From Pseudomonas sp. Bc-h (GTDB lineage: Bacteria; Pseudomonadota; Gammaproteobacteria; Pseudomonadales; Pseudomonadaceae): a stretch of 64,000 bases of DNA. This document shows, in pieces, positions 1 through 8,745 of this stretch (its first letter is position 1; each line of letters begins with the position of its first letter). The stretch covers positions 269,387 through 333,386 of the forward strand of contig NZ_MUIN01000006.1 in NCBI RefSeq assembly GCF_002080045.1, written 5' to 3'. A model generated the notes under the pieces. It was not told the origin of the DNA and did no database searches. It saw nothing but the letters and a program-made list of their open reading frames with translations. Made by a program: the position numbers and the translations under genes.

Positions 1-326
1 GCGTTGCCAACGTGCGTGGCGCACTGGTGGCCTGTCTGTCGCTGGTTGAACTGCTGGGGCTGGACACCACTGTCGCGCCGGTCAGCGCCGCACGCATCAT
101 GCCGCGCATGTTGATCGTCTCGGCCGACGGCGGCCCGGTGGTGGTGCCGGTGGATGAGGTCGACGGCATTCACGCCATTGAAGCGCGTTTGCTGGATGCC
201 GCGTCCGCGCCTGCTCAGAATACTAACGCCCGGTTCACCCGAGGTGTCATGCAATGGAAAAACCGCAGCCTGCGCCTGCTGAATGAAGAACAACTGTTGT
301 CGGCAGTGAACCGGAGCCTGACATGA
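1..326 (+). CDS. wspD: WspD, CheW-like adaptor (3' end only)
   Basis: This is the C-terminal end of a CheW-like coupling protein; the reading frame is already open at the left edge (first full codon at base 3) and stops at 324-326. The visible part fits a CheW fold (strands around VVVPVDEVDGI). The assignment to WspD rests mainly on context: its stop overlaps the wspE start by 4 bp (ATGA), and wspE, wspF and wspR follow directly. In the Wsp system two CheW-like adaptors (WspB and WspD) link the membrane receptor WspA to the kinase WspE. The beginning of the gene lies outside the window. Confidence 0.8.
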   Translation, partial: VANVRGALVACLSLVELLGLDTTVAPVSAARIMPRMLIVSADGGPVVVPVDEVDGIHAIEARLLDAASAPAQNTNARFTRGVMQWKNRSLRLLNEEQLLSAVNRSLT

Positions 327-2716
327 CGCCCGATCAGATGCGCGACGCCTCGCTGTTCGAACTTTTCACCCTTGAGGCTGAAGCCCAGACCCAGGTATTG
401 AGCGCAGGCCTGCTGGCGCTTGAACGCAATCCGACCCAGGCCGATCAACTGGAAGCCTGCATGCGCGCCGCGCACTCGCTCAAGGGCGCGGCGCGGATCG
501 TCGGAGTCGACGCGGGCGTCAGCGTCTCCCATGTGATGGAAGATTGCCTGGTCGAGGCCCAGGAGGGGCGGCTGCATCTCAAGCCCGAACACATCGACGC
601 GCTGCTGATGGGCACCGACATGCTCATGCGCATCGCCACGCCGGGAGAGAGCAGCGTGGGTCAGAGCGACGTGGACGGTTATGTCGCGTTGATGAACGAC
701 CTGATCAAGCCTGGCGCCCGTCCTGCCGCCGCCGCGCCGAACCTGGCGCCGTCCATGGAAGACCTGCTTCTGGCCAACGCACAATCGCTGGTGGAATCGG
801 TGCAGTCCGCGCTCGGTCCGGCTGCGTTCGGTGCGCCGCTGACCGGGCAGCCGTTGCCGGCGGATCTACTGTTACCCGTGCCGCCGGCGCCCGCGGCGGT
901 AAACGAAACCGAAGATGAACCGCCAGGGCCAAAATCCGGAGGTCGTCTTGAACGGCGCGTGGCCGAGGGTGGCGAGCGGGTGTTGCGGGTCACCGCAGAG
1001 CGCTTGAATAACTTGCTGGATCTGTCGAGCAAATCGCTGGTCGAGACCCAGCGCCTGAAGCCTTATCTGACCGCCATGCAGCGGGTCAAGCGCTCCCAGA
1101 GCGGGGCGAGTCGCGCGCTGGACAATCTGGAAGCATTGCTGGATGCCAATGTCGACCCTGACGCGCAGAAGGCACTCGAAGAGGCCCGCCGGCTGTTGGG
1201 CGAGGCGCAACATCTGTTGATTCAGCAGACGTCGGATCTGGACGAGTTCGGCTGGCAGGCCAGCCAGCGCGCGCAGTTGCTCTACGACACCGCATTGGCC
1301 TGCCGCATGCGTCCCTTCGCCGATGTGTTGGCGGGGCAGGCGCGCATGGTGCGGGACCTCGGGCGCTCGCTGGGCAAACAGGTGCGACTGGAAATCGAAG
1401 GCGAGAAAACCCAAGTTGATCGCGATGTGCTGGAAAAGCTCGAAGCGCCGTTGACGCATCTGCTGCGCAACGCCGTCGATCATGGCATCGAGGCCCCCGA
1501 GCAGCGCATTGCTGCGGGTAAACCCGCTGAAGGGCTGATTCAGCTCAGGGCCTCGCATCAGGCGGGATTGCTGGTGGTCGAACTGATCGACGACGGCGCC
1601 GGGGTCGATCTCGAGCGCCTGCGTCGCAGCATCATCCAGCGCAAATTGTCCCCGGAAGAAACGGCGGCGCAGTTGAGCGAGGAAGAACTGCTCAGCTTCC
1701 TGTTCCTTCCGGGATTCAGCATGCGCGACAAGGTGACCGAGGTTTCGGGCCGTGGCGTCGGGCTGGATGCCGTGCAGCACATGGTTCGCCAGTTGCGCGG
1801 TGGTGTCGAGTTGGTGCAGCGGGCCGGGCAGGGCAGTCGCTTCCACGTCGAAGTGCCGTTGACCCTGTCGGTGGTGCGCAGTCTGGTGGTGGAAGTCGGT
1901 GGTGAAGCCTATGCCTTCCCACTGGCCCATATCGAACGCATGCGCGACGTGCAGGCCGACGAAATCGTGCAACTGGAAGGGCGTCAGCATTTCTGGCACG
2001 AAGAACGGCACGTCGGTCTGGTGGCGGCGAGTCAGTTGCTCAATCGCCCGGCCGGCCAGAACAATGAAGACGTACTCAAGGTCGTGGTGATCCGCGAGCG
2101 CGATGCGGTCTATGGCGTTGCGGTGGAGCGCTTCATCGGTGAACGCACACTGGTGGTGCTGCCGCTGGACCCGCGTCTGGGCAAGGTTCAGGATATTTCC
2201 GCGGGCGCGCTGCTCGACGATGGTTCAGCTGTGTTGATCATCGACGTCGAAGACATGCTGCGTTCCGTGGAGAAGCTGCTCAATACCGGGCGCCTGGAAC
2301 GTATCGACCGGCGCAATCGTCAGTTGGACAACCAGGTGCGCAAACGCGTATTGGTGGTCGATGACTCGCTGACCGTGCGCGAACTGGAGCGCAAGTTGCT
2401 GCTCTCTCGTGGCTATGAAGTGGCGGTAGCGGTAGACGGTATGGACGGCTGGAACGCCTTGCGGGCCGAGGACTTCGATCTGCTGATCACTGACATCGAC
2501 ATGCCGCGCATGGATGGCATCGAACTGGTGACCCTGTTGCGTCGCGACAGCCGTTTGCAATCGTTGCCAGTGATGGTGGTGTCGTACAAGGATCGCGAAG
2601 AAGACCGTCGCCGGGGGCTGGACGCTGGCGCCGACTATTATCTGGCCAAGGCCAGTTTCCATGACGATGCGTTGCTCGACGCGGTCGTTGAGTTGATAGG
2701 AGATGCGCAAGGATGA
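323..2716 (+). CDS. wspE: WspE, CheA-type hybrid histidine kinase with receiver
   Basis: A 797-residue CheA-family kinase. The N-terminal HPt domain carries the phospho-accepting His at about residue 51 (RAAHSLKGAAR). The HATPase has an N box (HLLRNAVDHGIEAP) and a G box (GRGVGLDAV). A CheW-like regulatory domain follows, and a C-terminal receiver (LVVDDSLTVRELE, phospho-acceptor in LITDIDMPRMDG) completes the hybrid. In the Wsp pathway WspE phosphorylates the diguanylate cyclase WspR and the methylesterase WspF in response to the surface-sensing receptor WspA. It overlaps wspD and wspF by 4 bp each, so the operon is translationally coupled. A low-complexity Ala/Pro-rich linker lies near residues 130-210, the part most likely to vary between species. 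Confidence 0.95.
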   Translation: MTPDQMRDASLFELFTLEAEAQTQVLSAGLLALERNPTQADQLEACMRAAHSLKGAARIVGVDAGVSVSHVMEDCLVEAQEGRLHLKPEHIDALLMGTDMLMRIATPGESSVGQSDVDGYVALMNDLIKPGARPAAAAPNLAPSMEDLLLANAQSLVESVQSALGPAAFGAPLTGQPLPADLLLPVPPAPAAVNETEDEPPGPKSGGRLERRVAEGGERVLRVTAERLNNLLDLSSKSLVETQRLKPYLTAMQRVKRSQSGASRALDNLEALLDANVDPDAQKALEEARRLLGEAQHLLIQQTSDLDEFGWQASQRAQLLYDTALACRMRPFADVLAGQARMVRDLGRSLGKQVRLEIEGEKTQVDRDVLEKLEAPLTHLLRNAVDHGIEAPEQRIAAGKPAEGLIQLRASHQAGLLVVELIDDGAGVDLERLRRSIIQRKLSPEETAAQLSEEELLSFLFLPGFSMRDKVTEVSGRGVGLDAVQHMVRQLRGGVELVQRAGQGSRFHVEVPLTLSVVRSLVVEVGGEAYAFPLAHIERMRDVQADEIVQLEGRQHFWHEERHVGLVAASQLLNRPAGQNNEDVLKVVVIRERDAVYGVAVERFIGERTLVVLPLDPRLGKVQDISAGALLDDGSAVLIIDVEDMLRSVEKLLNTGRLERIDRRNRQLDNQVRKRVLVVDDSLTVRELERKLLLSRGYEVAVAVDGMDGWNALRAEDFDLLITDIDMPRMDGIELVTLLRRDSRLQSLPVMVVSYKDREEDRRRGLDAGADYYLAKASFHDDALLDAVVELIGDAQG

Positions 2717-3723
2717 AGATCGCCATCGTCAACGACATGCCCATGGCAGTCGAAGCGCTGCGGCGGGCGTTGGCTTTCGAGCCTGCGCACCAGGTGGTGT
2801 GGGTGGCGAGCAATGGCGCCGAGGCGGTGGAGCATTGCGCCGAACTGACGCCGGATCTGATCCTGATGGACCTGATCATGCCGGTGATGGATGGAGTGGA
2901 GGCCACTCGACGTATCATGGCGGCCACGCCGTGCGCCATCGTGATTGTGACGGTGGACCGCGAGCAGAACGTCCACCGTGTGTTCGAAGCCATGGGCCAC
3001 GGTGCTCTGGACGTCGTCGACACACCGGCAATCGGGGCGGGTAATCCCAAGGATGCTGCCGCACCTTTGTTACGCAAGATTCTTAATATAGGCTGGCTCA
3101 TTGGCCAGCGTGACAGCCGCGTTCGCCCATCGCCGCCCCCGGTGCGCGAGGCCGCGCAGCGTCAGGGACTGGTCGCTATCGGTTCATCCGCGGGCGGCCC
3201 GGCAGCGCTGGAAGTGCTGCTCAAGGCGCTGCCGAAGAATTTTCCGGCCGCCATCGTGCTGGTGCAGCATGTGGATCAAGTATTTGCCGCCGGGATGGCG
3301 CAGTGGTTGAGCAGCTCTTCGGGGCTGGACGTGCGTCTGGCCCGTGACGGCGAGCCGCCTCAAAGTGGCGCCGTGCTGTTGGCGGGTACCAACCACCATA
3401 TTCGTCTGTTGAAGAACGGCACGCTGGCTTATACCGCCGAGCCGGTGAACGAAATCTACAGGCCCTCGATCGACGTGTTCTTCGAGAGCGTGGCCAGCTA
3501 TTGGAACGGTGATGCAGTGGGTGTTCTGTTGACGGGGATGGGGCGCGATGGGGCGCAGGGGCTCAAGCTGATGCGTCAGCGCGGGTTTCTCACCATCGCC
3601 CAGAACCAGCAAAGCTGCGCGGTGTATGGCATGCCCAAGGCGGCAGCCGCCATCGACGCGGCGATGGAAATTCGCGCGCTGGACACCATTGCACCTCGCT
3701 TGAAAGAGGTTTTCACCCAATGA
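2713..3723 (+). CDS. wspF: WspF, CheB-type receptor methylesterase
   Basis: A 336-residue CheB-family protein. The N-terminal receiver has its acceptor Asp in LILMDLIMPVMDG. The C-terminal methylesterase domain has the catalytic Ser in IGSSAGGPAA, His in LVQHVDQVF and Asp in LLTGMGRDGAQGL. In the family it demethylates the receptor WspA and so damps the pathway. It is established knowledge that wspF loss in Pseudomonas leaves WspR constantly active and gives wrinkly, biofilm-forming variants. All three catalytic residues are present and the frame is intact, so this allele looks functional. Start overlaps the wspE stop (ATGA). Confidence 0.95.
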   Translation: MKIAIVNDMPMAVEALRRALAFEPAHQVVWVASNGAEAVEHCAELTPDLILMDLIMPVMDGVEATRRIMAATPCAIVIVTVDREQNVHRVFEAMGHGALDVVDTPAIGAGNPKDAAAPLLRKILNIGWLIGQRDSRVRPSPPPVREAAQRQGLVAIGSSAGGPAALEVLLKALPKNFPAAIVLVQHVDQVFAAGMAQWLSSSSGLDVRLARDGEPPQSGAVLLAGTNHHIRLLKNGTLAYTAEPVNEIYRPSIDVFFESVASYWNGDAVGVLLTGMGRDGAQGLKLMRQRGFLTIAQNQQSCAVYGMPKAAAAIDAAMEIRALDTIAPRLKEVFTQ

Positions 3724-3768
3724 ATTTCCAGGTGATTTCACAGCCCGCCTGTGACCAGGAGACCCTGA

Positions 3769-4773
3769 ATGCATGATTTGCAGCTGGACGATTCAAACGC
3801 CACGGACGAAAACGCTGCCATGGTGTTGCTGGTCGACGATCAGGCGATGATCGGCGAGGCAGTCCGGCGCGGGCTGGCGAACGAGGAGAACATCGATTTC
3901 CACTTCTGCGCCGACCCGCATCAGGCCATTGCCCAGGCGATCCAGATCAAACCGACGGTGATTCTGCAGGACCTGGTCATGCCGGGTCTGGACGGTCTTA
4001 CGCTGGTGCGCGAATACCGCAACAATCCGATCACCCGCGATATCCCGATCATCGTGCTTTCGACCAAGGAAGACCCGCTGATCAAGAGCGCGGCGTTCGC
4101 GGCAGGGGCCAACGATTATCTGGTGAAACTGCCGGACAACATCGAGCTGGTGGCGCGCATCCGGTATCACTCGCGCTCCTACATGACCCTGCTGCAACGC
4201 GACGAAGCCTATCGGGCATTGCGGGTCAGCCAGCAGCAGTTGCTCGATACCAACCTGGTACTGCAACGCCTGATGAACTCCGATGGCCTGACGGGGCTGT
4301 CCAACCGCCGGCACTTCGACGAGTACCTGGAGCTGGAATGGCGCCGGGCGATTCGTGAGCAGACGCAGCTGTCGCTGATGATGATTGATGTCGACTATTT
4401 CAAGGCCTACAACGACAATTTTGGCCATCTGGAGGGCGACGAAGCCCTGCGTCAGGTGGCCAAGGCCATTCGCGCCAGCAGCAGCCGGCCTTCCGATCTG
4501 CCGGCGCGTTACGGCGGCGAGGAGTTCGCATTGGTCTTGCCGAACACCTCCCCCGGCGGTGCGCGCCTGCTGGCGGAGAAACTGCGCCAGACCGTCGCCA
4601 GCATGAGCATCCCGCACATCGCCCCAAGCGAAGGTTCCAGCTTGACGGTAAGCATTGGCCTGGCGACCATCGTTCCACCGGTCGGCAGCCATAGCCGCCA
4701 GTTGATCCAGAGTGCCGATCAGGGCCTGTACGCCGCCAAGCACAACGGCCGCAATCAGGTGGTGGTGGGGTAA
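3769..4773 (+). CDS. wspR: WspR, response-regulator diguanylate cyclase
   Basis: A 334-residue protein with a receiver (acceptor Asp in [12 protein letters not shown]) and a GGDEF domain whose signature reads YGGEEF. An inhibitory I-site RxxD (RPSD) lies exactly five residues before GGEEF, so product inhibition by c-di-GMP is expected. It makes c-di-GMP from two GTP when phosphorylated by WspE. It starts 45 bp after wspF behind a good ribosome site (AGGAGA, 3760 region). It is the last gene of the wsp operon. Residues 150-175 look helical and probably form the coiled stalk used in clustering. Confidence 0.96.
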   Translation: MHDLQLDDSNATDENAAMVLLVDDQAMIGEAVRRGLANEENIDFHFCADPHQAIAQAIQIKPTVILQDLVMPGLDGLTLVREYRNNPITRDIPIIVLSTKEDPLIKSAAFAAGANDYLVKLPDNIELVARIRYHSRSYMTLLQRDEAYRALRVSQQQLLDTNLVLQRLMNSDGLTGLSNRRHFDEYLELEWRRAIREQTQLSLMMIDVDYFKAYNDNFGHLEGDEALRQVAKAIRASSSRPSDLPARYGGEEFALVLPNTSPGGARLLAEKLRQTVASMSIPHIAPSEGSSLTVSIGLATIVPPVGSHSRQLIQSADQGLYAAKHNGRNQVVVG

Positions 4774-4793
4774 GGCCGGACAAGCATCCGGCC
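4774..4793. terminator. Hairpin between wspR and the minus-strand gene
   Basis: GGCCGGA / TCCGGCC arms (4774-4780 and 4787-4793) around the loop CAAGCA. There is no long T run, so it may be a weak or bidirectional terminator between convergent genes. The same hairpin with the same loop recurs at 6335-6354, after the paralogous gene. Confidence 0.55.
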
Positions 4794-4817
4794 CGATGGG
4801 TACGCTTATCCGGGGGG

Positions 4818-6050
4818 TTACGGTTGGATTGCCTGGTCGGAGGAGTTATAGCTGAAGGGGTTGCCGTTCAACTTCGTCAGGTCAAGTTTGATGATGGGTA
4901 ACCACTTACCTGCAGTTCGCTCGCGGTATTTCGTTTGATAGGTTTTGGCTTCAGCAAGTCCTGCGGTCGACACGTAAAAAAATGACTCCAGTGGCAAGCT
5001 GGTCGGGATATTTTGCGCCCATGTTTTGACCATCATTTCATTCCATAGCGCGTCCATGTTTGGCGGTCGATTTGCCCTGACCTGAAAGCTTGCTGCGAAC
5101 TGCGTGGCGTCTGCGGTACTCAGTGAGCATTGGTAATCTCTATTCTGGATCGTTTTTGTGTAGGCATACCATTGGGCCACGGTTCGCACGTTGACGCTTG
5201 CGCAGGAGCTGACATCTGCTCGTGGTGCCGAACGTGGTTTGAGACCACAGCCCTTTTCACCACGTGGCCCGACTAGTGTTCCTGCGTCGTAGGCGTAGAT
5301 GCAGAGATATTCTGCGATCTTGCCCTGGGCGTTGGCTTGCTCTTGTGGTAGGAACGTGAACCCGCTTGCGTGATACAGACTTGTGACATATGCGTCTCTT
5401 CTCATGTATGAAAATGACACTCCACCAAGCGTGTCCGCCGCGGGGCTAGGGTTCCAAGGATCATAGCTGCCGCTCTGGGTCGAGCGAATGATTACACCGT
5501 TGCAATAATAGGCCGGTGTATTACCCGTGCACGTCAAACTTGTATTGGCGTACCGAGTGTTCAGTTCGTAGGCGACCTGTTCACCAGAATTGGCGGGGGG
5601 CGAGGTTTCGACCACGGTGACCTTGAACGGAATGGAGGTTAGATAGTTTCTTCCGGGGAAGACATAATTTGCCTTCACTTGAACATCCTCGCCCTTGCTC
5701 GCAGCGACAATTGAATACGGGATGATGAAGGTCACCGGGCGAGTTACCCCCACAGTCTGTAGCGGCGACTCGTAGTAGCTGCTGCCAATCCAGCTCACGC
5801 GCACATTGTCGCCATTGGTGATAGTGGGATAGGTCATTTGGACAATGGCACCGGTGCCCGCCAGTGTTCTCAGATCCAGTTGCCCGCCGACAGCCTGAGG
5901 GAGCACTGGGGGAGGTACGATTTGTGGCGGAGTAGTGGCGACTGTGGAGATTAGAGTTCCCTCACCAGACGCTTGGTTCGGATCGGACGACTGGCAGCCC
6001 CAAAGGGTGAGCATGATTACAACAAGAGCAGTGCAGGAAATCCTTTTCAT
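4818..6050 (-). CDS. Exported lipoprotein with one Ig-like repeat and halovibrin-like C-terminal domain
   Basis: A 410-residue product with a lipoprotein signal peptide (lipobox LTLWGC, Cys about 19). It then has one Ig-like repeat (about 60-150, marked by LDLRTL and an IPY strand). The C-terminal domain of about 250 residues contains YYCNGVIIRST, YDPWNPS and a conserved end NPFSYN. It is a paralogue of the next gene (6366-8486), sharing the Ig repeat and the whole C-terminal domain. From memory of Pseudomonas annotations this domain is called halovibrin (HvnC-like), a family linked to secreted NAD-glycohydrolase/ADP-ribosyl enzymes of Vibrio. That name is tentative and no catalytic residues can be assigned by eye. 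It converges on wspR. Confidence 0.6.
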   Translation of the reverse strand: MKRISCTALVVIMLTLWGCQSSDPNQASGEGTLISTVATTPPQIVPPPVLPQAVGGQLDLRTLAGTGAIVQMTYPTITNGDNVRVSWIGSSYYESPLQTVGVTRPVTFIIPYSIVAASKGEDVQVKANYVFPGRNYLTSIPFKVTVVETSPPANSGEQVAYELNTRYANTSLTCTGNTPAYYCNGVIIRSTQSGSYDPWNPSPAADTLGGVSFSYMRRDAYVTSLYHASGFTFLPQEQANAQGKIAEYLCIYAYDAGTLVGPRGEKGCGLKPRSAPRADVSSCASVNVRTVAQWYAYTKTIQNRDYQCSLSTADATQFAASFQVRANRPPNMDALWNEMMVKTWAQNIPTSLPLESFFYVSTAGLAEAKTYQTKYRERTAGKWLPIIKLDLTKLNGNPFSYNSSDQAIQP

Positions 6051-6365
6051 GTCTCAATCTCTCTCAACGCTGTAGTAGAAGTGCGATGACTGGTAATACT
6101 GGACGTGTGACGCGTCTTGGGTCGTGCTGAACGGCTGCGGGACCTATGTTCAGTATCGTAGGTCCAGGGCGATGACCTAGATTCATTCGCAATGGGGTTT
6201 ATCGCGATTCGCGATACGTTTCGGTGCGGCTCGACGACCTGGTTCGACTTGGTGTAGACGATAGAGCCCCGCGGGCGGTGCTCGACGGATTGTCACCGAC
6301 GTTATGGCTCTGGAGATTTGCAGGTGAGGGAGTAGGCCGGACAAGCATCCGGCCCACGGGTTGTT
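6051..6365. other. 315-bp gap: duplicated promoter-like region
   Basis: No convincing gene is seen. The right half resembles the region between the next paralogue and prfB: about 6175-6222 matches about 8562-8605 (CCTAGATT, CGCGATTCGC), and about 6278-6310 matches about 8672-8700 (ACGGA, TATGGCT). It looks like a degenerate copy of the 5' flank of the paralogous gene. It contains the hairpin at 6335-6354. Confidence 0.5.
6335..6354. terminator. Hairpin after the 706-residue gene (minus strand)
   Basis: GGCCGGA-CAAGCA-TCCGGCC, identical to the hairpin at 4774-4793. It lies 12 bases downstream of the stop of the 6366-8486 gene, so it may help end its transcript. The duplication of the gene evidently carried its 3' hairpin along. 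Confidence 0.5.
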
Positions 6366-8486
6366 TTATTGTTGCACTGCTTGATCGGCTTCGTTGTAGC
6401 TGAAGGGATTGCCATTGAATTTTGTCGGGTCAAGCTTGATGACTGGCAACCACTGTCCTGCGGTTCTGGCTATGTATTTGCGCTGATACTCCTTGGCCTC
6501 AGGCAGGCCGGTCGCGTTTTGGTAGTAAAACGCCTGCAGTGGTAACTGCTCTGGTATCCCTGCAGCCCATACTTTGATCAGCACTTCGTTCCAAGTGCTG
6601 TACACCTCGGTCGGAACATCGTATTGCCGCGCGTTCAGACTGACCGCAAATTGCGCTGGATCTTGAGTGCTCAACGAGCATTGATAAACGCGATTGGTTA
6701 AAGCTTTGGTGAAATCAAACCAGCCGTTCAGGGTTTGCGCATTTTTTTGAGCGCAGGTGCTCGAGTCCTCTTGAACGCCGGTTTTGTTAGATGCCTCGAC
6801 TTCTGCCAGGCTTTCTTGCAAGAGTCGTCCCAGCTCTGGCTCTTTGCGAACCAAAGCTGCAAATTTTGGATCCGCTTGTAGCAGATCACTGGCATCCTTG
6901 CCGTTCGCCAGCCGATCCACCACTTGTTCGTTTTGCTTGAAAAGAGTCGGCAACTCCGGGTTCCTGATCGCGATCTGCATTAGCTGGTTGGCTGATTTGC
7001 CAGGTGTCCCACGCGTGACCTGAAATCCGCAACCATAAGCTCCCCTTGATAGATCGGTTGCTCCATCGTGGGGGAAGGCGCACAGATATTCATGAATTTT
7101 CTTTTGATTTACGGCTTCATTCTGAGAAAAAAGGATGTAGCCGCTGTCTCGCCACAAATATGTGATTTTTGCGTCTTTACGAATGTGGGAGAAGGATATC
7201 GAGCCTTTTCGTTGTTGAGTTATGCTGGGATCCCACGGGTCAAAATTGCCGTTGGTTGTCCCGCGAGTAGTGACACCGTTGCAATAATACGATGGCAGGT
7301 CGCCGCAGGTCGCAGCGGTATCGTTGTAACGGGCATTCAGATCGGCAGCCACCTCTTCGCCTTTCGGCCGGGTATCGATGATCTTCAAGGACAGTTCAGG
7401 CGACATCACCAGCTTCCCGTCCCCCAAGCCGACGCTGGCGGTGAGCGTGACCGTCTTGTCCCTTTCCAGCCGGACCTTCTCGTAAGGAATGGTGAACTCC
7501 AGTGGTCGGGGTGTATCACCGATCACGGGGTGAGGGGTGTCGAAAGGGGGCGTGCCTGTCCACCGAATGCCTACAGTGTGGCCGGCCGAGATACCGGGGT
7601 AAGTGAAAGTCACTTTGAGGTCTTTGCCGAGCAGGTCGCGCAGGTTGACCTGACCTTGCACTGCAGCAGGTACCACCGGAGGGTCCGGCAAGGTGGCGAG
7701 GGTGATATTGAGTCTGGCAGGATCAGACAGTTCACCAGGTTGGCCGTCCAGTGCCACTTCGTAGCTCAGTGCAACTGGTTTGCCCAGGCTGGCAATGACA
7801 GTCGCTTTCGTAATGGTGAACTCGAGCGGTTCGCCGTCGGGTGTGACTCGCATCGGCGTGTCGTATGAGGTCGCGCCCCTCCACAAGACCTTGACGATTT
7901 GCCCCTGAGCCATGCTGGGGTAATGCACGCGGACGATCAGATCTCCGGTAAGTGCGCCGACATCCACTTGATTGTCCGGTGAGCCCGGTAAGGTGGGCTT
8001 GGGGTATTGCCCTGGCGGTATGGCGTCGACAACCTTGATCGTGAGTGGCTGCGAGATCACAAGCGATTCATCGCCGACACCCACGCTGCCAGTCAACACC
8101 ACGGACTGCCCAAGGTCTTTCTGAACCACACTGTTGGGAATTTTGAACGTTACTGTCTTCGCACCGTCGCCAACCGTTTGATGAGCCACGTCGAATGCCG
8201 GAGGAATACCCGTCCAGCGCATTCCGACCGTGTGTCCATCGGCAATTTCCGGATACGTAAGCTGGACAGTGGCGTCGGCACCGTTCAACGCGCTGACGTC
8301 CAGCTCGCCATTGATTGCCTCGAGCACTTTGGGTGGGTCAGGTTTTGGTATGGCGCGGACGCTTCCCTTGCCAGTGGGCGTGGCGCATTGGCAGGTGCAT
8401 GTGCAGGTTTTCGTATCGGCCTGGGCGGCAGAGATGGCGCTCAGGGCTACCAGTGCGGCAAGGACCAGCGTGGCTAAACGTGTCAT
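6366..8486 (-). CDS. Secreted protein with three Ig-like repeats and halovibrin-like C-terminal domain
   Basis: A 706-residue protein. An N-terminal signal peptide (about 1-23) precedes a Cys-rich stretch (CTCTCQC). Three Ig-like repeats of about 100 residues follow, with recurring YPxxxxGHTVGxRWTG motifs in the first and third and a diverged second. The C-terminal domain is shared with the 410-residue neighbour (YYCNGV, DPWDPS, NPFSYNEAD). Relative to that neighbour it has an extra helical insert of about 85 residues (about 495-580, Leu/Glu/Lys rich). Start chosen at ATG 8486 with GGAGG four bases upstream. Halovibrin-like naming is tentative; a secreted enzyme or adhesin-like surface protein both fit. 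Confidence 0.6.
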   Translation of the reverse strand: MTRLATLVLAALVALSAISAAQADTKTCTCTCQCATPTGKGSVRAIPKPDPPKVLEAINGELDVSALNGADATVQLTYPEIADGHTVGMRWTGIPPAFDVAHQTVGDGAKTVTFKIPNSVVQKDLGQSVVLTGSVGVGDESLVISQPLTIKVVDAIPPGQYPKPTLPGSPDNQVDVGALTGDLIVRVHYPSMAQGQIVKVLWRGATSYDTPMRVTPDGEPLEFTITKATVIASLGKPVALSYEVALDGQPGELSDPARLNITLATLPDPPVVPAAVQGQVNLRDLLGKDLKVTFTYPGISAGHTVGIRWTGTPPFDTPHPVIGDTPRPLEFTIPYEKVRLERDKTVTLTASVGLGDGKLVMSPELSLKIIDTRPKGEEVAADLNARYNDTAATCGDLPSYYCNGVTTRGTTNGNFDPWDPSITQQRKGSISFSHIRKDAKITYLWRDSGYILFSQNEAVNQKKIHEYLCAFPHDGATDLSRGAYGCGFQVTRGTPGKSANQLMQIAIRNPELPTLFKQNEQVVDRLANGKDASDLLQADPKFAALVRKEPELGRLLQESLAEVEASNKTGVQEDSSTCAQKNAQTLNGWFDFTKALTNRVYQCSLSTQDPAQFAVSLNARQYDVPTEVYSTWNEVLIKVWAAGIPEQLPLQAFYYQNATGLPEAKEYQRKYIARTAGQWLPVIKLDPTKFNGNPFSYNEADQAVQQ

Positions 8487-8569
8487 GTGACCTCCATGTC
8501 GTCGGTAGTTATGTGTGGGTAATGACTCCTTGATTCAGTATGGGAACGCAGTGGTAACGTCCTAGATTG

Positions 8570-8594
8570 ATTCGCGATTGGGTCAATCGCGATT
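8570..8594. promoter_or_regulatory. Palindrome upstream of the 706-residue gene and prfB
   Basis: TCGCGATTG-GGT-CAATCGCGA is a perfect 9-bp inverted repeat in the divergent intergenic region. A broken version lies in the matching place upstream of the 410-residue paralogue (near 6190-6215). It could bind a dimeric regulator; no function is known from sequence. Confidence 0.4.
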
Positions 8595-8700
8595 CGCTAT
8601 GCCTGAAGTCGCCCTAGGCGCGGCGCTTGCCCCGATGGCTGGCCGTGAACTGATCAGGCCAGCGCTGCCCAACGGACTGCCACAGACGCTATGGCTGGGG

Positions 8701-8706
8701 TATACT
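8701..8706 (+). promoter_or_regulatory. Possible prfB -10 element
   Basis: TATACT lies 40 bases before the prfB start and matches a sigma-70 -10 box at five of six positions. No clear -35 is visible, so this is a weak call. Confidence 0.35.
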
Positions 8707-8745
8707 CGCCGGCTTTGAAAATTTCGCCTGCGAGTGCTGCCCACC

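Noticed and set aside
1..4773. A new chemosensory system
   Set aside because: Domain order and gene order match the known Wsp operon exactly; nothing new is visible in the part present.
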